Positions 18,284-28,025 are shown, numbered from the stretch's first letter. The stretch is 64,000 nucleotides of DNA from Goodfellowiella coeruleoviolacea (GCF_024171785.1 NZ_JAMTCK010000004.1:496001-560000), one strand, 5' to 3'. The notes: generated by a model not told the origin, from the letters alone. Numbers and translations are program-made.

Positions 18284-18478
18284 ATGCGCATTACGGTTTT
18301 CCGAAGGATGATGGCCGAGGAGTTCGGCGAGGTTCGCGCCGAGATGATGGCCCGTGACCACGTGTTCTCCGCGCTGGGTGGGCGCACCGCCGACCAGGCG
18401 CTGGACGCGGGCCTGCCGCCCAAGGAGATCTGGTTGGCGGTGTGCGACGCGTTCGACGTGCCCAGGGAGCGGCGGTAG
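18284..18478 (+). CDS. DUF3046 family protein
   Basis: A 64-residue actinobacterial protein starting MRITVFRRMMAEEFGEV, with the conserved DHVFSALGGRTADQALDAG and the ending EIWLAVCDAFDVPRERR. DUF3046 proteins are found next to recA-recX in many actinomycetes; function unknown, cytosolic. Its position upstream of recA here matches that arrangement, although a DUF4383 gene on the other strand intervenes. Confidence 0.93.
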   Translation: MRITVFRRMMAEEFGEVRAEMMARDHVFSALGGRTADQALDAGLPPKEIWLAVCDAFDVPRERR

Positions 18479-18492
18479 CCGACCGGCTGGGG

Positions 18493-19317
18493 TCAGCGGG
18501 ACCTGGCGCCGCCCCGGCGGTGCAGCCGGCCGCCCCTGCCCGTGGGCGCGCCAGCGGCGGGTTCGTGCTCGTGCCCGGCCGGCTGTGCTGACGCGTCCGG
18601 CTGGGCCGGCTCCGCCCGCCGGGCCCCGGCCGGCGGCTGCTGCTCCGGGACGCGTTGCTCGGGCACCCCGGCGGTGCGGCGGTAGATCTCCCTGCGCCGC
18701 TGCTGGGCCCGGCGCAGGGCGTCGGCCAGCACCATCCGCTCCTGCTCCCGGGTGGCCGTGCCCTGGATGGTGGCGAACTCGGCGTTGGACAGCTCCTCCA
18801 GTTCGGCCAGCCGCCGTCGCGCGTCGGCCAGCTCGGTGCTGCGATCGGTGTCCACCGGCTCGTGCAGCCGGGCCCGCACGTAGGGGTTGTCCCGGGTCAG
18901 GCCGCCGCTCAGCCGCCCGTACAGGCCCAGGAACAGCAGCAGCATCCCGGACACCACGCTGAACACCACGTTCTGCATCTGGAAGGCGAGCAGGTTCAGC
19001 GCGGGGGAGTTCAGCACGAACAGGTTCACCAGCCCGGACAGCAGGAACAGCAGCCCGATGACGATCATGGTGGTGGACGCGACCGCCCCGCCGACGACGG
19101 CCGCCGCCACCAGCACCACGCCGACCAGCACCGAGATGGTGGCCAGCAGGCCGTTGCTGGACAGGCCGAGCACGAGCTGCCCCTGGGTGGAGGTGTAGGC
19201 GAGCCGGTTGGTCAGGCCCAGCACCCCGAAGATCGTCAGACCGACCCCGAACAGCGCCGCGCCCAGCCGGTACACCCGGTTCAGCGGGTGTTGGGTCAGG
19301 TAACGGTCCATCCTCAT
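18493..19317 (-). CDS. DUF4383 membrane protein
   Basis: A 274-residue protein. The N-terminal part has four hydrophobic helices (segments RLGAALFGVGLTIFGVLGL, LVGVVLVAAAVVGGAVA, MIVIGLLFLLSGLVNLFVL and VVSGMLLLFLGLYGR) typical of DUF4383. The cytoplasmic C-terminal ~130 residues contain a coiled-coil-like stretch (ELADARRRLAELEELSNAEF) and a basic Pro/Gln-rich tail. The ATG at 19317 has GGAGGT six bases upstream; the longer frame runs back through a tandem repeat and is rejected. Function unknown. It is divergent from recA. Confidence 0.88.
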   Translation of the reverse strand: MRMDRYLTQHPLNRVYRLGAALFGVGLTIFGVLGLTNRLAYTSTQGQLVLGLSSNGLLATISVLVGVVLVAAAVVGGAVASTTMIVIGLLFLLSGLVNLFVLNSPALNLLAFQMQNVVFSVVSGMLLLFLGLYGRLSGGLTRDNPYVRARLHEPVDTDRSTELADARRRLAELEELSNAEFATIQGTATREQERMVLADALRRAQQRRREIYRRTAGVPEQRVPEQQPPAGARRAEPAQPDASAQPAGHEHEPAAGAPTGRGGRLHRRGGARSR

Positions 19318-19426
19318 GGCGGCACCTCCGGTGTTCCGAGGTCCGTGTCGCGGTCCGCGCGCGGCGGTCGGGGCCCGCACCGGCCGTCCACACCGGCCGC
19401 GGTTCGCGGGCGGCCGCGGTGTTCCC

Positions 19427-19522
19427 GACTGACGGTGCCCCCGACTGACGGTGCCCCCGACTGACGGTGCCCCCGACTGACGGTGCCCCCGACTGACGGT
19501 GCCCCCGACTGACGGTGCCCCC
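19427..19522. repeat. Six tandem copies of a 16-base repeat
   Basis: Six identical uninterrupted copies of GACTGACGGTGCCCCC. The array lies 110 bases upstream of the DUF4383 start and 95 bases before the recA SOS box. A one-mismatch partial copy (GACTGACCGTGCCC) occurs at 26012-26025, suggesting a dispersed unit. Function unknown; it could expand or contract by slippage. Confidence 0.95.
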
Positions 19523-19616
19523 GATCGCCACTCCCCAGTGTCCGCCCAGGTGGCCACCTGCGCAGCGGCTGGCCCAAAACCGCCCATACTAGCGGCGGCA
19601 GCGCCCGCACTGGCGT

Positions 19617-19630
19617 CGAACACCTGTTCG
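19617..19630. promoter_or_regulatory. LexA (SOS) box upstream of recA
   Basis: The sequence CGAACACCTGTTCG is a near-perfect match to the Gram-positive/actinobacterial SOS operator (CGAAC-N4-GTTCG). It lies 146 bases before the recA start, so LexA repression relieved by DNA damage is expected. Confidence 0.9.
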
Positions 19631-19658
19631 GGTACGCTGTTGTGCACAGGAGGGCCGG

Positions 19659-19667
19659 TTATCCACA
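19659..19667 (+). promoter_or_regulatory. Isolated DnaA-box-like TTATCCACA upstream of recA
   Basis: An exact match to the classical TTATCCACA DnaA box lies between the SOS box and recA. A lone box can arise by chance; a regulatory role for DnaA at recA is only a possibility. Confidence 0.35.
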
Positions 19668-19775
19668 GGACGAGCACTCCGTCGCAAAAACGTCAGTCCT
19701 TGGCCGTAGCGTCGACGGCGACAACAACAACCGCTCGCCAACCGAGCAAGCACGCAACTTGAGGTGGACACTCCG

Positions 19776-20816
<1,041 letters not shown>

Positions 20817-21552
20817 CCGGCCCGTGTCTGGTCAGGCTGTGCCCGGGTCGGACGGACCTGGGCGGGGCACCCGAGCGCGTGGTGGTGGCCGGAACACCCG
20901 TTCCGCCGCCACCACCGGGCCGGCCGGTCAGGACGGCGCCGGCCGCGCCAGGCCGGTGGACGAGGCGGCCAGGGCCAAGGAGATCTGCCTGAACCTGCTC
21001 ACCGCCCGGCCGCGCACCCGGGCGCAACTGCACCAGGCGCTGCTGCGCAAGGGCATCAGCGCGGACGTGGCCGACCAGGTGCTGGCCAGGCTGGACGAGG
21101 TCGGCCTGATCGACGACGCCGCCTTCGCCGAGGTGTGGGTGCGCTCCAGGCACACCTACCAGGGCCTGGGCCGGCGGGCGCTGGCGGCGGAGCTGCACCG
21201 CAAGGGGGTGGACGACGAACTGGTGGCCGAGGCCGTGGCCGCCGTGGACGAGGAAGCCGAGGAACACCGGGCTCGGCAGTTGGTGCGCAAGCGCCTGCGC
21301 GCCATGGGCGCGGCGGACGAGGCCACCAAGATTCGCCGCCTGGTGGGCACCCTGGCCCGCAAGGGGTACGGCGAGGGCCTGGCCTACCGGGTGGTGCGCG
21401 ACGAACTGCGCCTGGCCGGCGAGCAGGCCGACGAACTGGACCAGGCCACCTGGGACTGACCGAGGCACCCGCCGCCGCGAGCAGACCGTTCGCACCCCGT
21501 AAGCCGCCCGGCCGCGCAGCGCCGTTCGGGTGGCCGGAACGGGTGTCGCGGC

Positions 21553-21876
21553 CTAGTCGCGGGTTTCGGTGGTGAGCCAGGCCAGGTAGTCGGGGTTGCC
21601 GCCGGTGATCGGGGTGACGATGACCTCCGGGACGTCGTAGCCGTGGTTGGCCCTGATGTGCTCGGTCAGGGCGGCCACGCGGTCGGCGGCGGTCTTGATC
21701 TCCACGCGCCACTCCTGGTCGACCCGCACCTCGCCCGCCCAGCGGTACACGCTGGTGATCGGGCCGACGATCTGGGCGCACGCGCCCAGCCGGGCCTCGA
21801 CGACCGCGCCGGCCAGGGTGCGTGCGGCCGCCTCGCTGTCCGTGGTGGAGGAAACGATCACGTGTTCGGCTGCCAT
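21553..21876 (-). CDS. cutA: CutA divalent-cation tolerance protein
   Basis: A 107-residue CutA1-like protein, a PII-like trimer linked to copper/divalent cation tolerance. It contains EARLGACAQIVGPITSVYRW followed by the GEVRVDQEWRVEIKT segment, and the C-terminal VPEVIVTPITGGNPDYLAWL, all conserved in the family. The ATG at 21876 gives the usual length; a longer in-frame reading adds a low-complexity stretch. It converges on recX. Confidence 0.93.
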   Translation of the reverse strand: MAAEHVIVSSTTDSEAAARTLAGAVVEARLGACAQIVGPITSVYRWAGEVRVDQEWRVEIKTAADRVAALTEHIRANHGYDVPEVIVTPITGGNPDYLAWLTTETRD

Positions 21877-22066
21877 GCCCGCAGGGTAGCGATCCCGGTG
21901 CGGTCCCCGAGGCGGGAAAACCGGTTGCCGCTGGCGGGGCCCGCCAGCACGCTGTGGTGATGACCGCCACCGGTTCCACCCCGCTGCCGACGACCGTCGC
22001 GACCGCCGGGTCAGCTCGTCAGCGGCAGCGGTCCGCCCGCGCGGAGAGGACGAACCGGGCGGCGCG

Positions 22067-22696
22067 GTGACCACGGCGCTGGTGGCGGGGCTGCTGGCCG
22101 GGTACGGCATCGCCCTGCCGGTGGGCGCGGTGGGTGCCTACCTGGTGGCGTTGACCGCGCGCACCTCGCTGCGCACCGGCTTGTGCGCCGCGCTCGGCGT
22201 GGCCAGTGCCGACGGGTGCTACGCCCTGGTCGCGGTCGCCGGTGGAGCGGCACTGGCCGACTGGGTCGCACCGGTCGCGGTGCCCCTGCGCTGGGTGTCG
22301 GCCGCGGTGCTGGTGGGGATGGCCGGGTGGGGCGCTGCCACCGCGATCGGCCGGTACCGGCGGGGCGAAACCGGGGCCAGCCGTGCCGGGACAGCGCTGA
22401 GCGGGGCACGCGCCTACGCCAGCCTGTTCGGGATCACCCTGCTCAACCCCGCCACGGTCGGGTACTTCGCCGCGCTGGTCGTGGGCGGTCAGCACACGGT
22501 GGTCGACAGCGCGGGCGACGGCGTGGTGTTCGTGTGCGCGGCCACGGCCGCCTCAGCCAGTTGGCAGGTGCTGCTGGCCGGTGGGGGTGCCCTACTCGGC
22601 GCGGTGCTGACCGGGCCGAAGGGACGGCTGGCGACCGCGGTGGCGGCCAGCCTGCTGGTCACCGGGCTGGCCGTGAGCCTGGTTATTCGCGTGTGA
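22067..22696 (+). CDS. LysE-family exporter
   Basis: A 209-residue membrane protein with six hydrophobic helices and the LysE/RhtB pattern: an N-terminal helix with GIALPVGAVGAYLVALTART, then GLCAALGVASADGCYALVAV, and ITLLNPATVGYFAALVVGG containing the conserved NP. These proteins export amino acids or related small molecules. The start is GTG at 22067. It is followed closely by a HAD hydrolase gene, possibly in one transcript. Substrate unknown. Confidence 0.85.
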   Translation: MTTALVAGLLAGYGIALPVGAVGAYLVALTARTSLRTGLCAALGVASADGCYALVAVAGGAALADWVAPVAVPLRWVSAAVLVGMAGWGAATAIGRYRRGETGASRAGTALSGARAYASLFGITLLNPATVGYFAALVVGGQHTVVDSAGDGVVFVCAATAASASWQVLLAGGGALLGAVLTGPKGRLATAVAASLLVTGLAVSLVIRV

Positions 22697-22758
22697 GTGG
22701 CACGACCGCGCTTGTACGCTGCCCGGCGCCAACGGGTCACCATCATGGGGGAGGCGCT

Positions 22759-23454
22759 GTGCCGAGGCTGGCTGGTCAGGTGCTCATCTTCGACGCCGAC
22801 GACACGCTGTGGGAGAACAACTACCTGTTCGAACGGGTCATCGAGGACTTCCTGGACTGGCTGGACCACCCCACCCTGGACCGGGCCGAGCTGCGGGCGA
22901 TCCTGGACGACATCGAGCGGGCCAACTCGGCGGCGCACGGCTACGGCAGCAAGGTCTTTCTGCGCAGTCTGGGCGAGTGCGTGGCGCGGCTGCGGGAGCG
23001 GCCGGTCACCGAGGCGGAGCGGGAGCACATCGCCACGCTGGCCAGCGCGCTGCTCAACCACGAGGTGGAGTTGATCCCCGGGGTCGCCGAGACGCTGGAC
23101 GAGTTGGGCGGCCGGCACGAACTGCTGCTGCTCACCAAGGGCGACGCCGAGGAGCAGCAGCGCAAGCTGGACGCGTCCAACCTCGTGCACCACTTCCGCG
23201 GCGTGCACATCGTGGCCGAGAAGGGCGTGGACACCTACCGCCAGCTCGCCGAGGAGCGGTCGCTGTCGCTGGAGCAGACCTGGATGATCGGCAACTCGCC
23301 GAAGTCGGACATCCTGCCGGCACGCCAGGCCGGGATGAACGCGGTGTTCATCCCGAACGAGAGCACCTGGGTGCTGGAACACGGCGAACTCGACCCCACC
23401 GACCAGCGGGTGCTGCACCTGCGGGCGTTCCCCGAGCTGCGCGAACACTTCTGA
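22759..23454 (+). CDS. HAD-superfamily hydrolase
   Basis: A 231-residue haloacid-dehalogenase-type phosphatase. Motif I is FDADDTLWENN with the nucleophile aspartate; motif II lies in LLLLTKGDAEEQQRK; the motif III lysine is probably in VAEKGVDTY; motif IV is MIGNSPKSDILPA. The order and spacing match a soluble cytosolic phosphatase with a helical cap inserted after motif I. The GTG at 22759 follows GGGGGAGG. Substrate unknown. Confidence 0.9.
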   Translation: MPRLAGQVLIFDADDTLWENNYLFERVIEDFLDWLDHPTLDRAELRAILDDIERANSAAHGYGSKVFLRSLGECVARLRERPVTEAEREHIATLASALLNHEVELIPGVAETLDELGGRHELLLLTKGDAEEQQRKLDASNLVHHFRGVHIVAEKGVDTYRQLAEERSLSLEQTWMIGNSPKSDILPARQAGMNAVFIPNESTWVLEHGELDPTDQRVLHLRAFPELREHF

Positions 23455-23567
23455 GCGGGTAACCCGCCCGCTGGCCGCCCACCAGCACCTCGACCGGTCC
23501 GCCAGCCGGGCCACCCGCCTGGCCCGACCCAGGTTTGACCCGGGTGGGAAGCGGTACACGGGGGCGC

Positions 23568-24002
23568 GTGGGCTGGGCGACGCGGGAAGCCGGAGCCAGC
23601 GGCTGGGCAGCGCTGGCGCTGCTGGCCGTGTTGACCGCGCTGACCGGCTGCGCCGCGCCGGAACAGCAGGTCGACACCGTCGGCCAGGACGTGTGGTCCC
23701 AGGTGCGCACCCTGCAACTGGTGGTGCGCGCCGACCGCCGGGTCGACGGGATCACCACCCCGCTGGACGTGGCCGTCACCGAGGCCGGCGAGGGCCTCGC
23801 CGACGCCGAGCGGCAGGCCCGCGACCTGCCGGCCGGCACGGCCCGCCGCGCCGAGCTGCTGGCCGTGATCGGCCGGGCCCGCGCCGCGGTCGGCCAGCTG
23901 CGTGGGGCGATCCAGCACCGCGACACCAGCGGCGTCGACCAGGTCGAGCACACCCTCGGTGCGCTGGCCGGCCAACTGGACGCGCTGGGTGTCAGCCGAT
24001 GA
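23568..24002 (+). CDS. Small lipoprotein of the Nramp operon
   Basis: A protein of about 144 residues with a signal sequence (WAALALLAVLTALTGC, lipobox LTGC) and a helical mature part rich in Ala, Arg, Asp and Gln with probable coiled coil (LADAERQARDL, VGQLRGAIQHRD). No family recognised. The GTG at 23568 gives the most compact signal peptide; an in-frame TTG at 23535 is the alternative. Its stop overlaps the transporter start as ATGA, so it may serve as an extracytoplasmic partner of the transporter. Confidence 0.75.
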   Translation: MGWATREAGASGWAALALLAVLTALTGCAAPEQQVDTVGQDVWSQVRTLQLVVRADRRVDGITTPLDVAVTEAGEGLADAERQARDLPAGTARRAELLAVIGRARAAVGQLRGAIQHRDTSGVDQVEHTLGALAGQLDALGVSR

Positions 24003-25228
24003 AGAAGTGGCTGGGCCTGACGCTGGGCGTGCTCTCCGCGGTCGGCGGGTTCGTCGACATCGGTGACATCGTGGAGAACGGGCTGGTCGGCGCCCGCTAC
24101 GGGATGAGCCTCACCTGGGTGATCGTGCTCGGGGTGATCGGCATCGCCACCTACGCGCACATGTCCGGCCGGATCGTGGCGGTGTCCGGTCGGCCCGTGT
24201 ACGACCTGGTCCGGGAACGGCTCGGGGCCAAGGCGGCACTGGCCAACCTGGTGGGCTCGCTGCTGATCACCCTGCTCACCCTGGCCGCCGAGATCGGCGG
24301 AGTGGCGCTGGTGATCGAACTGGCCACCGGCGTGGACCACCTGGTCTGGGTGCTGCTGGTCGGAGTGGGCCTGTGGCTGGTGGTGTGGCGGGTGCGGTTC
24401 CAGACCATGGAGCAGACCCTCGGGTTCGCCGGACTGGCCGTGGCCGTGTTCGTGGTGGCCGTGTTCTGCCTGGACCCGGACTGGGGCACGCTGGGCAGCC
24501 AGGTGGTGCGGGTGACCCCGCCCGAGGGGGAGCCGCTGCCGACCTACCTGTACCACGCGATCGCGCTGTTCGGCTCCGCCATGACCCCCTACGAGGTGTT
24601 CTTCTTCTCCTCGGGTGGGGTCGAGGAGAAGTGGTCCCGGGCGGACCTGGCCGTGGTGAAGATGAACAGCTTCGTCGGCTTCCCGCTGGGTGGGCTGCTC
24701 GGGCTGGGCATCGCCGCGGCCACCGCCGCCGTGCTGCTGCCGGCCGGCGTCCAGGTGGACAACATCAGCCAGGTGCTGCTGCCGGTGGCGTTGTCCCTCG
24801 GTGGGGTGGGCCTGGTGATCGGGTTGTTCGGGTTCGCGGCGACCACGGTCGGCGCGGCCCTGGAGACCGGGCTGTCCGCCGGGTACGCGGTGGCGCAGTT
24901 CTTCGGCTGGGAGTGGGGCAAGCGGGTCCGGCCGGCCGGTGCGGCGCGGTTCCACCTCGCGGTGGCGCTGAGCCTGCTGGCGGGCGCACTGGTGGTGCAG
25001 ACCGGCGTCGACCCGGTGGCGCTCACCGAGTACTCCCTGGTGTTCTCGGCGGTGGCGTTGCCGCTGACCTACCTGCCGGTGCTGATCGTCGCTAACGACA
25101 CCGACTACCTCGGTGAGCACGTCAACGGCCGGATCAGCAACACGCTCGGCCTGCTCACCCTGGTGGTCGTGGTCCTGGCCGCGGCCGCCGCCATTCCGCT
25201 GATGATCGCGACGGGAGCGGGTGCGTGA
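23999..25228 (+). CDS. Atypical Nramp-family metal transporter
   Basis: A 409-residue, roughly 11-helix transporter of the Nramp (SLC11) fold. In helix 1 the usual metal-binding DPGN is replaced by DIGD (segment GGFVDIGDIVENG), and in helix 6 the usual MPH is replaced by TPY (AMTPYEVFFFSSGG). Those changes remove the methionine that favours transition metals, so selectivity may differ from Mn/Fe uptake; magnesium-type Nramp-related transporters are known to depart at this site. It is translated in coupling with the upstream lipoprotein and downstream PRC-barrel genes. Confidence 0.85.
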   Translation: MKKWLGLTLGVLSAVGGFVDIGDIVENGLVGARYGMSLTWVIVLGVIGIATYAHMSGRIVAVSGRPVYDLVRERLGAKAALANLVGSLLITLLTLAAEIGGVALVIELATGVDHLVWVLLVGVGLWLVVWRVRFQTMEQTLGFAGLAVAVFVVAVFCLDPDWGTLGSQVVRVTPPEGEPLPTYLYHAIALFGSAMTPYEVFFFSSGGVEEKWSRADLAVVKMNSFVGFPLGGLLGLGIAAATAAVLLPAGVQVDNISQVLLPVALSLGGVGLVIGLFGFAATTVGAALETGLSAGYAVAQFFGWEWGKRVRPAGAARFHLAVALSLLAGALVVQTGVDPVALTEYSLVFSAVALPLTYLPVLIVANDTDYLGEHVNGRISNTLGLLTLVVVVLAAAAAIPLMIATGAGA

Positions 25229-25620
25229 TGTGGTGGCAGGGCCAGCGCACGGTAGACCTGGTCAGCGAGCTGCTCGACCGGCAGATCGAGGACGACGACG
25301 GTCGGGGCGTGGGCAAGGTCGACGACCTGGAGCTGGTCCGCCGGGCCGATGGCCGGTGGGAGGTCACCGAGCTGCTGCTCGGTGGCCGGGCGCTGGCCGG
25401 TCGCCTCGGTGGCCGGGTGGGCCGGTTGGTCGGCTGGCTGACCCGCCGCCTGCACGGCAGCGACCAGCCCCGGGGCATCCCGCTGAGCAGGGTCACCGCC
25501 ATCGGCCCGGCCGTGCGCGTGCCCGCCGAGGTGGCCGACGCGGTGCGCAGCCCCAGCGAGCGGTGGCTGCGCGAACGCGTGATCAGCCGCGTCCCGGGAG
25601 CCGGCCGTGCGCGCGAGTGA
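25225..25620 (+). CDS. PRC-barrel-like protein 1
   Basis: A 131-residue protein. Its N-terminal half (VSELLDRQIEDDDGRGVGKV, then VDDLELV) has the pattern of a PRC-barrel/MgtE-associated domain: ligand-binding strand, GxxVGKVDD turn, strand. The C-terminal half is helical and basic with conserved-looking IPLSRVTAIGPAVRVP. It overlaps the transporter gene by four bases (start GTG, followed immediately by ATG) and the next gene by 14 bases. It is probably a cytosolic regulatory domain for the transporter. Confidence 0.7.
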   Translation: MMWWQGQRTVDLVSELLDRQIEDDDGRGVGKVDDLELVRRADGRWEVTELLLGGRALAGRLGGRVGRLVGWLTRRLHGSDQPRGIPLSRVTAIGPAVRVPAEVADAVRSPSERWLRERVISRVPGAGRARE

Positions 25621-25951
25621 GGTGCTGGACCGGCCGGTGGTCGACCCCGAGGGCCGGCGGGTCGGCCGGATCGTGGAGGTGCGTGCCACCCCGGAGCAGA
25701 GTCCAGGCACCCAGGTGATCATGGTGGTGGACGGCTTCGTCATCGCCAGGGGCCACCTGCGGCTGCTGGACTACCAGCGCTACCACGAACACGGCCCGGC
25801 CCTGCTGCGCTGGCTGGTCAAACGCCTCCACCGGTGGTCGCGCTTCGCCCCGCACGACACCCTCACCCTGCCGGACGGGCCGGGGCCGGCACGACTGGGC
25901 GTGGCCTGGACCGAACTGCCCTACCTGCTCGACGTGGCCTGGCCAGACTGA
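25607..25951 (+). CDS. PRC-barrel protein 2
   Basis: A 114-residue protein. It starts MRASEVLDRPVVDPEGRRVG with VGRIVEV, a PRC-barrel signature, followed by QVIMVVDGFVIARGHLRLLDY and a basic segment, then LGVAWTELPYLLDVAWPD. It resembles the preceding protein in domain order and may form a hetero-oligomer with it. It is the last gene of the lipoprotein-Nramp-PRC-PRC operon, and the stop codon lies in the first unit of a short tandem repeat. Confidence 0.72.
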   Translation: MRASEVLDRPVVDPEGRRVGRIVEVRATPEQSPGTQVIMVVDGFVIARGHLRLLDYQRYHEHGPALLRWLVKRLHRWSRFAPHDTLTLPDGPGPARLGVAWTELPYLLDVAWPD

Positions 25952-26025
25952 GCGGCCCGACTGACCGGCCCGACTGAGCGGCCCGGCGGGTGGGCCCCGA
26001 CGGGTGGCCCCGACTGACCGTGCCC
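25946..26025. repeat. 13-base tandem repeat with degenerate tail
   Basis: Three 13-base units GACTGASCGGCCC (S = G or C) occupy 25946-25984, then degenerate GGGTGGSCCC units and finally GACTGACCGTGCCC. The last is one base different from the unit of the array upstream of DUF4383. The repeat lies between the convergent ends of the PRC-barrel operon and uricase. Function unknown. Confidence 0.85.
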
Positions 26026-26108
26026 GCCGACCGTGCCCGGCTGCCGGGTGCCGGAAACCTGGGTGCCGGAAAGGGGGGCGGAACCGGGGGCGGAACCGGG
26101 GCGTCCGG

Positions 26109-27044
26109 TCAGAACGCCGGCAGGGTGTGCCAGGCCAGCCCGGGGTCGCTGGCGCCCTCGCGCCGCACCTCGCCCTCGATCAGGCCGTAGGGCCGGTCCG
26201 TCGCGACGAACACCTCGTTGTCGTTGGTCAGCCCGAACGGGGTCAGGTCCACCGGGACGTGGTGGCGGTTGGGCAGGGACAGCCGGATCTCCCCCACGTC
26301 GGGCCGGGCGGCCAGCACGGCCTCGCCCATCGCGTACAGGGTCTGCTGCAGCGACCGGCTGTGCTGGTCGGCGAACACACCCACCAGGCAGGCGCGGACC
26401 TCCTCGAACGCCGCCCGCCAGGCCACGTCCAGGTGCTGGTAGCGCCAGCGCGCGGTCACCGAGGTGGCCAGCACGCGGTCGGTGGTCTCGGGCAGCGTGG
26501 TGTACCGGTCCCTGGGGAAGCCGTGGAACTCCGAGCCGGCCGTCTTGAGCAGCACCAGGTCCCGCAGCCCGGACACCACCCACGCCTGGCCGGCGGCCAC
26601 GGTCACCGCCGTGGTCCGCGTTTCCCCACCACCCCGCGCGAACGCGTGCGGGTGCGGCTGGCCGGCCACGGCCACGCGCCGCCAGTGGTGCTCGTCGACG
26701 AGGACGCGGGCCTGGTCGATGGCTGCCTGGGTGGCCACGAAGTGCCGGCCCAGCCGCAGCGCGAACTCCTCGATCTCGCCCACCGGCTGCTGCCCGGCCA
26801 GCGCGTACACCGTGTTCTTCTGCGTGTCCGTGGTCAGCACCTTGGTGTTGTCACCGGTCAGGTGGGTGTCGGCCAAATCGCCGCGCAGTGCCGTGCTGAT
26901 CGTGAGGTCGCGCAGGTGGTGGGCGTCGGGCTCCCGGCTGACCGTCACCAGCCGGACCTCGGCCTTGCCGTACTGGTTGGCGCCCAGCCGGATGGCGCCA
27001 GGCGCGGTGAGTTCGGTGGGGACGGGATCGGGAGAGGTCAGCAC
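26109..27044 (-). CDS. Urate oxidase (uricase)
   Basis: A 311-residue cofactor-free uricase that oxidises urate to 5-hydroxyisourate. The catalytic triad is visible: Lys27 in YGKAEVRL, Thr72 followed by Asp73 in VLTTDTQKNTVYALA; the duplicated T-fold and LPNRHHVPVDLTPFG near the end are diagnostic. The GTG at 27044 gives the usual length; the extended frame runs into the hydrolase gene. It is the third gene of the OHCU decarboxylase-HIU hydrolase-uricase operon, starting 8 bases after the HIU hydrolase stop. Confidence 0.97.
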   Translation of the reverse strand: MLTSPDPVPTELTAPGAIRLGANQYGKAEVRLVTVSREPDAHHLRDLTISTALRGDLADTHLTGDNTKVLTTDTQKNTVYALAGQQPVGEIEEFALRLGRHFVATQAAIDQARVLVDEHHWRRVAVAGQPHPHAFARGGGETRTTAVTVAAGQAWVVSGLRDLVLLKTAGSEFHGFPRDRYTTLPETTDRVLATSVTARWRYQHLDVAWRAAFEEVRACLVGVFADQHSRSLQQTLYAMGEAVLAARPDVGEIRLSLPNRHHVPVDLTPFGLTNDNEVFVATDRPYGLIEGEVRREGASDPGLAWHTLPAF

Positions 27045-27051
27045 GGATCGG

Positions 27052-27399
27052 TCAGCTCCCTCGGTAGGTGGAGAAGGCGAACGGGCTGAGCAGCACCGGC
27101 ACGTGGTGGTGACCTCCCGGGTCACCGATCCGGAAGGTCACGCTGACCTCCGGGTAGAAGCCGGTGGTGGCGGTGGCCGTGAAGTAGGCGTCGGTGTCGA
27201 ACACCAGCCGGTACACCCCGGCGGCCAGCCGGGCCGGACCGAGCTGGCGAACCCGCCCGTCCGCGTCGGTGCGCGCCTCGGCCAGCACCCGCCAGCCGGT
27301 GCCGGTCCGGGCCTGCAACACCACGGGCACACCGGCGGCTGGCCGGCCCCGGGCCGCGTCGAGCACGTGGGTGGTCACCGCGCTGGCCGGCTCGCTCAC
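27052..27399 (-). CDS. 5-hydroxyisourate hydrolase
   Basis: A 115-residue transthyretin-related enzyme hydrolysing 5-hydroxyisourate to OHCU. The N-terminal THVLDAARGRPAAGVPV holds the catalytic His, and the C-terminus ends in the family signature YRGS after the HHHVPVLLSPFAFST segment. The GTG start overlaps the OHCU decarboxylase stop as GTGA, showing translational coupling. Acts in the cytosol between uricase and OHCU decarboxylase in urate breakdown. Confidence 0.97.
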   Translation of the reverse strand: MSEPASAVTTHVLDAARGRPAAGVPVVLQARTGTGWRVLAEARTDADGRVRQLGPARLAAGVYRLVFDTDAYFTATATTGFYPEVSVTFRIGDPGGHHHVPVLLSPFAFSTYRGS

Positions 27400-27941
27400 C
27401 CGGTCACCCGCCCCGGCCCGGCGTCCTCGGCCAACACGCGCCGCAGCCGCAGTGCCGCGATCGCGCGCAGCTCCCGGTTGACCACGCGCAGCTCGGTGCG
27501 CGGGTCGTTGTCGAGCCGCCGCCACAGGTCGGCCAGCAGCTCCTCACCGCCGCGCCCGCTGGCGGACACCAGGTAGACGTGGCCGAACCGCTCCTCGTAG
27601 CGCAGGTTCGCCAGCCGCAGCCGTTCGGCCAGGTCGGGGTCGCGCCCGGGCACCCCGGCCTGCTCGGCCCGGGCCCAGCGCGCCGAGGCCCCAGCCGAGG
27701 CGGGCGGCTCGCCCAGCCGGGGATGGCCGGCCAGGGCGGCGCGGATCTCCGCCGCGGTCAGCGACCGCGCGGCCCGGTCCGCCGCGGCCAGCAGTGCGTC
27801 CACAGTGGAGTACGGGCGGCCGGCCAGCAGCGCGGTCACCCAGCTCGGCACGGCCAGGCACGCGGTGAGCAGCGGGGACAGTTCCGCCGGCGGAGCGGAG
27901 TTGAACCAGGCCAGGCCAGTGGTGGGCGGGCGCTCCGGCAT
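27396..27941 (-). CDS. OHCU decarboxylase
   Basis: A 181-residue 2-oxo-4-hydroxy-4-carboxy-5-ureidoimidazoline decarboxylase that yields S-allantoin. Recognisable are WFNSAPPAEL at the N-terminus, the catalytic His in AGHPRLGEPPA, and the FGHVYLVSASGRGGEELLA motif. First gene of the leftward urate operon, transcribed from the promoter at 28045-28073. The ATG at 27941 gives the family length. Confidence 0.96.
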   Translation of the reverse strand: MPERPPTTGLAWFNSAPPAELSPLLTACLAVPSWVTALLAGRPYSTVDALLAAADRAARSLTAAEIRAALAGHPRLGEPPASAGASARWARAEQAGVPGRDPDLAERLRLANLRYEERFGHVYLVSASGRGGEELLADLWRRLDNDPRTELRVVNRELRAIAALRLRRVLAEDAGPGRVTG

Positions 27942-28025
27942 GCCGTGTCCTGTCCGTCGGATGACGTTCGCGGCCGGACCGGGACGGCGACCGGGAACAT
28001 CACCGACCTCTCTCCCCATCGGAAC

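Noticed and set aside
19427-19522. CRISPR array
   Set aside because: Repeats are 16 bases, directly abutting with no spacers, and there are no cas genes.
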